This document shows, in pieces, positions 46,517 to 57,609 of a DNA stretch of 62,000 nt. Both the position numbers and the translations under genes were made by a program. Every line of letters begins with the position of its first letter. Within the stretch, counting starts at the first letter, position 1. Source of the DNA: Adiantum capillus-veneris (taxonomy: Eukaryota > Streptophyta > Polypodiopsida > Polypodiales > Pteridaceae); assembly GCA_014529385.2 (NCBI GenBank), contig CM043955.1:152446140-152508139 (forward strand). Direction: 5' to 3'. Under the pieces are notes generated by a model, which worked only from the letters and a program-made list of their open reading frames with translations, was not told the DNA's origin and did no database searches.

Positions 46517-46835
46517 TGTATTAATTTTCCAAGGAGATTCTACAGAATCTACCAAATCTGTATTAATTTTCCAAGGAGATTCTACAGAATCTACAGAGCA
46601 AGTAGCCCACGTTCACATGCTTGCATTGTCTTTCCTTTGTCCGCTCGAGAGACAAGAGGCCCTCCAGCTTTCCCGCCTCCACCAAGTTGAGCGCTGAGAC
46701 TTGCTACTCGCCAACCTTGTTTTGCAACTCGTCTCTGTAGACGCCAAGGCGAGCTCCCGCTTCCACTAAGTTCAACGCTCAGACTTGCTACTCGCCAACC
46801 CTCGCTTTGCAATTCGTCACTGTAGATGCCAAGGC
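46517..46835. repeat. two short tandem duplications
   Basis: A 42 bp unit (TGTATTAATTTTCCAAGGAG and following) is repeated at 46,517 and 46,559. An 84 bp-period repeat (CGCT.AGACTTGCTACTCGCC) follows at about 46,692 and 46,776. No coding role is apparent. Confidence 0.85.
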
Positions 46836-47003
46836 TCACTCTTGGTTTAAAAGCTCACCAAATAACCAGATGTGGACGGCTTGCACAGACAACTCATGAG
46901 AAACCCACCATCGGGTCTGCACCCTCTCCCGCCTCCACCCTCTGGCCGTTCCCCCTTGAGCTTGTCTCAACCTCCATGTTTCATCGCTCTCCCTGTCTTG
47001 GAA

Positions 47004-47124
<121 letters not shown>

Positions 47125-47285
47125 TCTCCTGCCGTCCCTGACCTAGACACACATTTGCATTGGCAGTTTGTGCTCCTGCGCTTTGGAGAACTATGTGCAC
47201 TCATAAAGCGCTCTGAGCTCCTTTAGGCTCTCCTGAAGCCATTAGCTCCGCCATCGGTCTTGCAGTCAGGCAGAGAGCAGGAACA

Positions 47286-47290
<5 letters not shown>

Positions 47291-47372
<82 letters not shown>
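47291..47372. repeat. (CT)40 microsatellite
   Basis: A pure CT run, inverted relative to the (GA)58 at 47,007 and the (GA)60 at 47,710. Confidence 0.97.
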
Positions 47373-48900
<1,528 letters not shown>

Positions 48901-48914
48901 ATAATGCTAAGCTT

Positions 48915-51455
48915 GACTCTCCCCCTCCTCCTCATCCTCATCAGTATCATCCTCATCCTCATTGTGACTCTCTTCATTGTCATCGATGTCATCATCATCA
49001 TCATCATCATCATCCTCATAGTTATCAAGTCTCTCATTCAAAGAAGCAAGACTGGCAAACCTTGTGGGAGCTGTATCCTCCTCACAAAACTCATCTAAAT
49101 CTGCTTGTAGATCTTGCAAAGCAATCAAACGATCATCATCTTTCTCCTTCTCAAGCATCTCCAATGTAGCCTCTATTTTTTCATATCCTCTTTCCTTGAT
49201 CTTACACAAAAGACGCAAGTTTGTGTGCACATGTACAAGTTTCTCCATGTGGGATGGTAGTAACCTATTTCTTCTCTTTGTGTGGATAAGAGAAAAGGTA
49301 CTCCAATTTCGTTCACATGGAGAAGCACAAGTACCTTGTCATCGATGTCATCATCATCATCATCATCATCATAGTTATCAAGTCTCTCATTCAAAGAAGC
49401 AAGACTGGCAAACCTTGTGGGAGCTGTATCCTCCTCACAAAACTCATCTAAATCTGCTTGTAGATCTTGCAAAGCAATCAAACGATCATCATCTTTCTCC
49501 TTCTCAAGCATCTCCAATGTAGCCTCTATTTTTTCATATCCTCTTTCCTTGATCTTACACAAAAGACGCAAGTTTGTGTGCACATGTACAAGTTTCTCCA
49601 TGTGGGATGGTAGTAACCTATTTCTTCTCTTTGTGTGGATAAGAGAAAAGGTACTCCAATTTTGTTCACATGGAGAAGCACAAGTACCTTGAGAAAGCAA
49701 ACGAAGAGCCAAACGTTGTAGATTTGGTGCACATGCTCCAAATGTCTCCCACCATTTAACTCCCTCTTGCATCCTCTTCTCATCCTTAACAATGGGACGA
49801 CTAAATATACCTACCTCAGTTTTGTACTTATTGTACTCATCAATAATCTTTCCTTGCAAGTCTAAATCACCTTTTGAGTAGGCTTGAAGGATAGTCATCC
49901 AGTTTTCAAACACTTCTTCATCAGTATCTTGATCTCTCCCTTTCCAAACAGGATGCAACATATAAGCCACAACATGTAAGGGAGAATGCAACATAAACCA
50001 ACGTTCAATGCATAGATCTTTTACATCTTTCAAGTACTCAGTTTTCACATTTGGAATACATTCTATCTTCTCAACCATACGATCTGTAAATTCATAAATT
50101 AGACCCATTGTAGCTCCCTCTCGATCAGCCAACCGCAAGACTTTTAAAATAGGGGCACAAATAGTCACAATCGCTCGTGCTTCTTGCCAAAAGCTTGGCC
50201 CATACACAATTTCAGCCACAACATCAGCCTTACGAGTGCGTGAAGCCTTAAGAGCCAAAAACTTGTCACAATTAAATAACTTACGCAACCCTCGATAACA
50301 CCTTTCATCCAATAAGTTGACAAGCATGATGAACATTTAGGAAAACCTTGTAGGAGCAGGCCTGACCAAGTCCTTTTTGCTATATCCACGAAATATTGCA
50401 AGCACGCGTGGCTTTCGTGTCACAAAAGCTACAATCTTTATTGCTTTTGCTAGCACAGGAGCAACCCAAGACAGCTTTCCAATATCCTCAAAGAGGAGAT
50501 CCAAGCAATGGCATGTACACCTTGTGAAAAAGATACTTGGCCACTCATTTGTGACTAGCTCACCAGCAACTATGCAATTTGATGCATTATCCATGCATAC
50601 TTGAACAACATTTGCAGGTCCAACTTCACAAATAACTTGTCTTAATAACCCAAAAATGTATTCTCCAGACTTCTCCTCACCTGAAGTATCCACAGATTTC
50701 AAGAAAACTGTACCATAGATTGAGCATGCCATGAAATTGATAATAGGTCTTTTTCTAATATCAGACCATCCGTCGCTCACAATGGTGCAACCATACTTCT
50801 TCCACTTTTCTTTCACATCTAACAAATCCCCATTGATGCATCTCACTTCCTCAACTAGCTCTTTTGTTCGTAGTAGATGATATGATGGGGGAACATAGCT
50901 AGGACCTGCTTGCCCTATTGCCTTGACCATGTTCAAGAAAAAGGGACTTCTTACTTTCCAATGAGGTACATCCTCAGCATAAAAAAACCGACGTAAAGCA
51001 ACTGTAGCCGCTTTTCGTGCTTGCATCTGCCAAGCTTTTGCTAGCGTATTTTTGTCAGCGGATAATTTTGCCTTCTTCATAGAAGGACCCGCATTTATGT
51101 CTACATCCATATGTGACAACATAGGTGACTGAGAAGATACTTTCTCTACATCTTGACCATCAAGAACATGCTCAATATTTGCATCCACATGATCATTTAC
51201 ATCAGTCCCTTGACTAGACATCTTGCCTTTTGCCACATGTAGTTTCTTACATATCTCTTTTATAGCATCAGGTGGATCCAAACATGCTGCCACACCCTCA
51301 CCTTTGATACCTAGAATATGGGCTCTAATGCGGTTTGGTCCTCCATCATACACATGAGGACAATACTTGCATTTGCATACAAACATGCCTCTACCAATAC
51401 AATTTAGTTTTTGGACAAAATCCCATTCAGGTCCACTTTTACGACCCATTTGCAA
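48915..51455 (-). pseudogene. hAT-family transposase, full length but broken
   Basis: The frame starts at 51,455 (MQMGRKSGPEWDFVQKLNCI). A BED zinc finger follows (CKCKYCPHVYDGG...H, about residues 28-50), then the DUF659/hAT core with VSDGWSDIRKRPIINFMA, VQVCMDNASNC and CTCHCLDLLFEDIGK. At 50,337-50,339 a single in-frame TAA interrupts TRFS*MFIML; hAT relatives read through here. The same frame continues to the hAT dimerisation region (ASPCEQNWSTFSLIHTKRRN) and an acidic tail. A 350 bp tandem duplication (48,977-49,335 and 49,336-49,690) then breaks the frame. The original C-terminus (DDDDDIDDNEESHNEDEDDT...) survives in the distal copy, ending at about 48,915. The protein binds hAT ends and cuts and pastes DNA. 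This copy needs two repairs to be read through and is therefore inactive. Confidence 0.9.
48977..49690. repeat. ~350 bp tandem duplication inside the hAT gene
   Basis: The unit starts TTGTCATCGATGTCATCATC and ends CATGGAGAAGCACAAGTACC. The two copies are almost identical, differing mainly in the number of ATC units (an Asp-rich stretch in the protein) and a few bases. The high identity implies that the duplication is recent compared with the decay of other elements here. Confidence 0.93.
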
Positions 51456-51914
51456 AACTGATAGCCAAAGACAAAGTACAAATATGTTAGCTTGATAACC
51501 TCAATGAAAACCCTACATCGTAATAAAACTTAAGCAACAATCCTCCAAGGTAATCAAATCTAGTGCGTAAAAACAACACAAACTATCATGAAGACGTTTC
51601 AAACAAGATTCAAAAGCTTACTTATTGAAACTCGAGGATATAGATAGTAAGATGTGCCGCGGTGGTTGAAAACTCCCAAAGCAAAACCGTATGTCCTCCC
51701 CAAAATGCCTCACTGTTAAAGACCAAAATGCCAAGTTCTATAGCAATCATGAACGCAAGTCTCAACTATTTAGTAAACAAAATAGACTTAATTCAATAGA
51801 CATAAAATCGACTTTAATTGACTTAATTCAATAGACTTATTAAGCCTTTAATTGATCATAAACACAACCCTCTGATGGCGCAATCAACTCAACAATTATT
51901 GGTGCTAATACTTG
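51456..51914. other. 5' flank of the hAT gene
   Basis: No gene. It probably contains the hAT promoter and left terminal region; no terminal inverted repeat was identified. Confidence 0.45.
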
Positions 51915-52560
51915 CCCATAATGGCCAATAACAAAGGCTTGAATGGTGTTTATGGGGCAGCCAATGATGGTGCTAAAAGGTAGCCCAATAGGGCTCTGTA
52001 AAGACAACCAACTATGGGCCCTAGGAGCCTCAACATGCACACAAACCTCAGCCCAATAATCAATTATGAAAGAGCTTGAAAAAACACAGCCCAATGAGCC
52101 CATCACTGCACAAAATTCAGCCCTCAACATGCACACAAATTTCAGCCCAATAATCAATTATGAAAGACAGTGAACTCTAGACAATGGATTCACAGAATCA
52201 CTACCTGGCTCATAAAATACCTATCCATAATGGATTCACAGAATCACTACCTGGCCCAATAAGACCTATCCATAATGGCGCATAACAAAGCCTTGAATGG
52301 TGTTTATGGGGCAGCCAATGATGGTGCTAAAAGGCAGCCCAATAGGGCTCTCTAAAGAGAACCAACTATGGGCCCTGGGGGCCTCAACATGCACGCAAAC
52401 CTCAGCCCAATAATCGAATATGAAAGAGCTTGAAAAAAAACAGCCCAATGAGCCCATCACTGCACAAATTTCAGCCCTCAACATGCACACAAATTTCACT
52501 ATTATGAAAGACAATGGACACTAGACAATGGATTCACAGAATCACTACCTGGTTAGGTAG
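51915..52560. repeat. 354 bp tandem duplication, non-coding
   Basis: GAATGGTGTTTATGGGGCAG occurs at 51,941 and 52,295, and the following about 220 bp (CAATGATGGTGCTAAAAGG, TAGGGCTCT, CAACTATGGGCCCT, CAACATGCAC.CAAACCTCAG) recur in order. A second, smaller duplication (ATAATGGATTCACAGAATCA) lies at the junction near 52,180-52,255. The frames on the - strand are merely shared low-quality ORFs. Confidence 0.9.
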
Positions 52561-53827
52561 CAAATTGGCAGCTTGAGCCTTGAATTCAGCGGCCAGTCTT
52601 CATCCAGATTCCACGGTCCACCATGGCTTGAGCCTTGCACTAGTTGAAACTTGAAGCTTCACACTACTTTGAAGCAGCCCATGGTTGCCCTTTACTTGCT
52701 CTCTTAGCTACCTTTTGCTGGTCTTCTACCTCTTTCAAATAACGCCCTCTTGCAGGCCCTTGTTGTCCTCTCGAGTCTCAGCTGCGATCTTGGCTGCCCT
52801 CTTCAACAAGACCCTCCAACAAACGGTTGATCGTGGTCCCAAGGGCCTTATCATGCAATGAATGTTGCCACCCAAGCACAATCTCCCTCCCAGGAACAAC
52901 AACCACCTGAGAAGATGTTCGAAAAGGAGGATCTTAACAGATGACAAGATCAATCACCTCACATAATGAAATCATCAATAGACATTCTTACCTTCCTGTC
53001 AGGAAAGGCAGCACTAAGAACTGTCAGCGCTTCCTTATCTCGAGAATCATCTCCAAAAAACGAGGCTACTAAGCCATTGTTAACCAGGAAAAAGTTCACA
53101 TAAGATGCAGCAAGACGGGTACCTACTACCGGCTACTCTTGTTATCCCATCACAAACCTGCTAGGAATCTTCACTGGTTCACACAGAGTACGAAAAAGAG
53201 GTGCGCAGGGGTTTCAGACTTCGAATGATAAGGTTCGGGGCCTTCGGGCGTCAGTTTGGGGCACTTAAAAAAAAAGGTGGCGTTTGAAATGCCTTTGCAA
53301 ACACGTTTGTATGTATGGGTTTGCAGGGGAATGTTTGCCTATGCAAACGCGTTTGGTAAAAACACAGATACAAATCTCGAGAGCTTGAGAGCAAGGCAAA
53401 GAGGGGGAGATTGAAGGCCGTGAGCTGGGGAATTAAAGAAGCTTGAGGCGCAATCAAGCTTGGTTGCAAGCCTTGCAGAGCATCATTATTTTCAGATTCG
53501 GGCAGTAGCTGAAAAATCGAGCCTTAGAGCCGGGTTGCGCCCGTGCCAGTGGGAGACAGATGCACAGGGTCGCACCCTATTTCGTTTCAGCGCAGAGAAC
53601 ACGAGCGCACATGCCTTACTCTGATTGGCTCGTGTAACCCTGCGATGAAGAAGGAAGGAGCTCTCCCGTAACCTTAGCTTAAGCCCCCCCCCCTTTTCAA
53701 AGTGATAGCAGGGTTATTGGCAGCGTTGCAAACATTTTCGGAATTTCTGACAATGGTAAACGTCCTGAGTCCCACTCCCCCACTCCCCTTGGGTGCAGAG
53801 GACGAGCAAAAGGGGTGTGTGGTGTGT

Positions 53828-53865
<38 letters not shown>

Positions 53866-54255
53866 TCTCAAAATCGAACAATCGTAGTCGAGAGTTTTCT
53901 CAGAATCAACAGAGCAGATTCAAAAGTTAAATTGTTTTTTTAAAATATCTCTTCAAGAGTGTATTCACACACTCAAAACAGAGAGAGAGAAGACTGACTC
54001 TTGAAGCATCCTCTCGTCGGCATCGGTAGCATGGAAAGAAAGAACATAGAGTACACTTGTTCTTAAAATCTTGTGTGTAAGGGAGCACACACACACACAC
54101 ATACACACACACACACACACCCAATCTTGCTCCGACATAGTGAGAGCAAGCGAGAGCGATTTGGCTCCGCTCTAGCACAGTTTCACTAGCGACTCCCTCC
54201 CACGCCCATTCTGGAGCGGATTTACTCCGACGGTATCCCTCGACATTTCGACTTC
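52561..54255. other. non-coding region with (CA)n arrays
   Basis: No gene recognised. (CA)n lies at 53,829-53,861 and again near 54,089-54,120, and a C run near 53,684-53,693. Short frames have no family resemblance. Confidence 0.5.
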
Positions 54256-54520
54256 CACTACAAGAGGTTGCGTGTACTTGTGACGCTGTTAACGATGAAA
54301 ATACATTGGGTTTTTATACTCCCGGCGTCGCAAAGACCGTCGTTAAGAGCGTCGATACGAGAACGTCGCTATGAGCGTTGCTATAACGGTCTCTATAAGT
54401 GTCGCTATAGGCGTCGCTATATAGCGACGATCATAGCGACGTTGTTACAGGCCACCTATAACGACGTTTATAGCGACATTGCAGAGCCTTATATAGCGAT
54501 GGTCATAGCGACGCCCGAGA
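54256..54520 (-). mobile_element. CACTA-element 3' terminus with subterminal repeats
   Basis: The terminus reads CACTACAAGAGG at 54,256. The next about 260 bp is packed with GTCGCTAT / ATAGCGAC motifs in both orientations, more than ten by eye (for example TATAGCGACGATCATAGCG and CTATAAGTGTCGCTATAGG). Dense short inverted motifs next to CACTA ends are the known binding region of En/Spm-type transposases. The genes inside run on the - strand toward this end, so it is the 3' terminus. The other terminus lies beyond the window or was not recognised. Confidence 0.85.
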
Positions 54521-54899
54521 TAATTTTTTTTGGTGGCAGGGCATTCACCCATCAAGCATATTGAACGTTTCAATAATTGATTCACCTTTGAAAGAAAGTG
54601 CAAGCTTAAATATAGACCCAAAGTAGTTATCCACAAGACAATATGACCATTAACTCCATCATCCATAGTATTGTTTGCTCACATCCATAGTATTGTTTGC
54701 AAAATAAAGTACAAAATTGACAAAAGTAAATTTATGAATGTAAATCAATGACAATTGTAGACATCATAGGCAAAATCACTTGATTGTTAAACTTTGCAAA
54801 TGTAATAGTTACAACACAATTGTCATTATTGAAAAAATATACATGGTTTTCAAAAAGACGTATAAATGTCATCTCATGATACATATGCTATGACAAAAG

Positions 54900-56253
54900 A
54901 TAATGCTATTTAGCTACGGCTAGATTGATGTCGTCTAATCAGACGTCTCATAACCTCCAAGCGGCGTATCTGTCGGATTCTGCAAAAAAAAACAATAAGA
55001 CAACTTTCTGTAAGTATAAACATATAATTTAACAATACAACAAATAGAAAAGAGTAAACCCTAATACTAACCATGCCGTCGAGAGAACTCAGAATGTCCA
55101 TCAGGGCGTTTAAGCCCTTCCTGCCCACGTACTCGCGCTCGTACGGTGTGGGGTCACGTCCTGTCATCGACCACTATCAAAACATACAAAGAATCCATTA
55201 TGTTAGAATTTAAAAACCCCTAAACCATAAACTATCAAACCTAAAGAGCAATGCGAAAACACTTACAAAATCGGCCTCAAATGATGCCCACCCGCCGCTC
55301 CCTAAGTGGTGCGAGCTCCCTGCCTCTACGCACGCTCTGGCTGCCTCCTTTTGTTGCTTCCACTTGTTGGGATTCTCGCGCGCTGCTTTCTTCGCATTCT
55401 TCCAATCTTCTTTGGCCAGCCAATCTGGTCTGTTCCACCCATGCTTAATTGCTTTTGGCACTTCTGAACGCTTGTGCTTGCAGTATTTGCGCATTCGAAC
55501 CTTCATCATGTCTTCATTGAAGCGGTCATCCCGTGTTGGAACGGAAAAATCTTCATGAAACATGCTGATGACTCTGTCTTTTAAATCACTTGGTACTTTA
55601 CTCCAGGTGTTTAGTATGTAGTGTCTAAACACGTGAGAGCAAAGATCGCGCATGCGCAAGATCACCTTCTTGCCTTCATCATCCAAGATGATGCTGCCGC
55701 TAAAGTCGACGGAGTAAGGCAAGCCCTCTCGCCGGTGACGCGTGAACCTGGGTGTCCTGGCAGGGGTCTCTAGCGGCGTGTCGACGGGGGTACGAACGTC
55801 AGGTGTCTCCACTGGAGTCTGGGCCCCGAAGTGAGGAGTGTCGACTAGAGTGACTCCTGGAGGAGTAGCTAGTGGTGTGTAGCCACTAGGAACAGCCGTC
55901 AGCCGCGCAAAACCTGGTGTAGATGGCGATGTCGTGGCTGGTGTCGGGGTGGGCAAAGAAGGGGAGGGTAAAGAGCCTCGTCGAACATGAGGCGGTGTTG
56001 AGGCATCGGCGATAGCATCCCCACAACAACCGCCGTCGCCACCACTAGAGCGTCGGTGCCTAGACGAATGTGAAGATCGTCTCGTCGACATCGAAGCTTC
56101 GGAGCGCGTTGAATGCTCCGAAACAGAGGGAGACGCAGCCAGAGTAGGAACGCACGATGTTGCGCCAGAGCGAAGACGCTCCACGTACCATTGTCTCTGC
56201 TGGGGTGACAAAGAAGAAAGAAACTCCTCATCATCCATACCTGCAATAAACAC
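54900..56253 (-). CDS. Transposase_24-like (Ptta/En/Spm) protein, 3 exons
   Basis: Exon 1 runs from 56,253 (MFIAGMDDEEF; internal MDDEEFLSSLSPQQRQWYVE at about 56,238) to about 55,268, ending SFEADF|gtaagt. Exon 2 (about 55,175-55,074) reads WSMTGRDPTPYEREYVGRKG LNALMDILSSLDGM|gttagt. Exon 3 (about 54,979-54,935) reads NPTDTPLGGYETSD then stops. The N-terminal half is a Ser/Thr/Pro-rich linker with repeated TPVETP/TPLETP phrases. The C-terminal half has the family core: TWSKVPSDLKDRVISMFHED F, RMRKYCKHKRSE, RPDWLAKEDW and SGGWASFEADF. Such proteins are the second gene of plant CACTA elements and probably assist transposition or bind ends. No stop was found, so this gene may still be intact. 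Confidence 0.75.
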
Positions 56254-56400
56254 ACGAACATTTAAACTTAATATTGAATGAATGGAGGAGAAAACATGGA
56301 CAAGTAGAGAGAGAGAGAGAGAAAGAGAGAGAGGGGTCTCATAAAGGGGGAGGGATTCCTGTGTAGAGAGATTTCGTTGAATTTTTGTGAATTTGTAAAA

Positions 56401-56646
56401 GCACTGCGCTCCGGGTGCGATGGAGACTGAAGCTGCATCGCGAAGGTCTGCTCATAGAAGTTGCTTGCCTCACCACTAAATCTAATTGATCGGGTGAAAG
56501 AGACACTGAGAAGCAGTAGTAGTGCTTCTTAGTGTCTCTTTCACCAGATCAACTAGATCTAGCGGTGGGACGAGCAACATCTATATTGAGCAGAACAATT
56601 TCGCGCTTGCAGCTTCAGTCTCCATCCCACTCGGAGCGTAGTGCTC
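56401..56646. repeat. long imperfect inverted repeat (hairpin)
   Basis: Left arm about 56,401-56,514 and right arm about 56,524-56,646, with a loop of roughly 9 bases (GTAGTAGTG). The arms pair over most of their length: GGAGACTGAAGCTGC with GCAGCTTCAGTCTCC, GGTGAAAGAGACACT with AGTGTCTCTTTCACC, plus GCTCC with GGAGC and GAGCAAC-type segments. The right arm has a few extra bases near 56,580. It lies in the spacer between the Transposase_24-like and DUF4216 genes. It looks like a foldback/MITE-type insertion or a young hairpin locus. Confidence 0.9.
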
Positions 56647-56834
56647 GTCGTCCCTACTTGTGAGAACATACCTAGAGCATACGTACCTGGAGTGGACGCA
56701 AAGACCATTAAATACAATGATGCAATGACCATCAAATACAATGACGCATATATACAGAAATGGACAAAAAGCCACGTGAATACAATATACATTATAAAAC
56801 GGAGCTAGATTGTTCAAATACAATATTTATGGCT

Positions 56835-57493
56835 TTAAGAGGTCTCTCTCTCATCCTCGCAAAGCTCAACATAACTTCCTATATCTATATAGAGCTCTCC
56901 GTTTAAACAGAAGTCCTCCCTTCCTTTTTGTAGATCCTCTGCATGCACCCCATAGAGAGTAGCAGCTTGATGCTCATCTGGCACCACCTCAACGGCTTCT
57001 GATTGAGCATCTTCTCCGATCTCCTCCATTGATGCCGCTGTGATTGGTACATGGTAGCCTTCATACGTCCGTGCACTACGAGGGGCTACCTCTATGACGT
57101 ACCACCAGTTTGATGCAGACTTTGTAAGATGAAATATCACTTGCCAGCGCCACATAACTTACATGAGAGCTTCCAAGCACATAACTTCTAAAATTGGATG
57201 TTAACTATTTACATACTTACTTGTTCACAATGCTCGGGTAGTACGAAAGTGCCTCTTAGGCCAATCCATTTCTTAGTTGAACCCACCTCAAGAAAACCAG
57301 ACTCTCCTCTACGCACAGTAGCATTGCGACCCTCCATGATTATCTTGAACCATTGCACGTCAAGCAAGTCGACAAAAAATCCTCTATAATCGATCCTCAA
57401 AATCTCTTGTAGCGTGCCGAAGTAAGTGAGTTCCGCCACCACAGGATCTACATCACAGGACCGTCGTCGACTATACTGTTCAAATTTTGCCAT
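56835..57493 (-). CDS. DUF4216-type segment of a CACTA transposase gene, 2 exons
   Basis: The first part (57,493 to about 57,220) reads CDVDPVVAELTYFGTLQEIL and IDYRGFFVDLLDVQWFKI, then RNATVRRGESGFLEV and GLRGTFVLPEHCEQ|gtaagt. The second part (about 57,140-56,835) reads VIFHLTKSASNWWYVIEVAP followed by an acidic C-terminus ending CEDERETS. The YFG..EI..DY.G.....DVQWF pattern, with a valine/phenylalanine-rich end, is that of DUF4216, which lies at the C-terminus of many plant CACTA transposases. The exact acceptor of the second part is unclear. It is probably the last section of the same transcript as the tnp2 part upstream. Confidence 0.7.
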
Positions 57494-57609
57494 TATTCCC
57501 TAATCTTAAGTAAAACGCTTTTTGTCGATCCGTTCCACCCTAAAATGTCTTTACACCATGCTGCTGTGTATGAATTATACTACAACCAACAAAGATTACG
57601 AGTGGCTAT

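Noticed and set aside
48977-49690. Tandem repeat considered as a CRISPR array or satellite
   Set aside because: There are only two 350 bp copies inside an hAT gene, no short spaced repeats, and a eukaryotic context.
51840-52514. Two similar reverse-strand ORFs
   Set aside because: They are similar only because they lie in a 354 bp tandem duplication. No domain is present and both are short.
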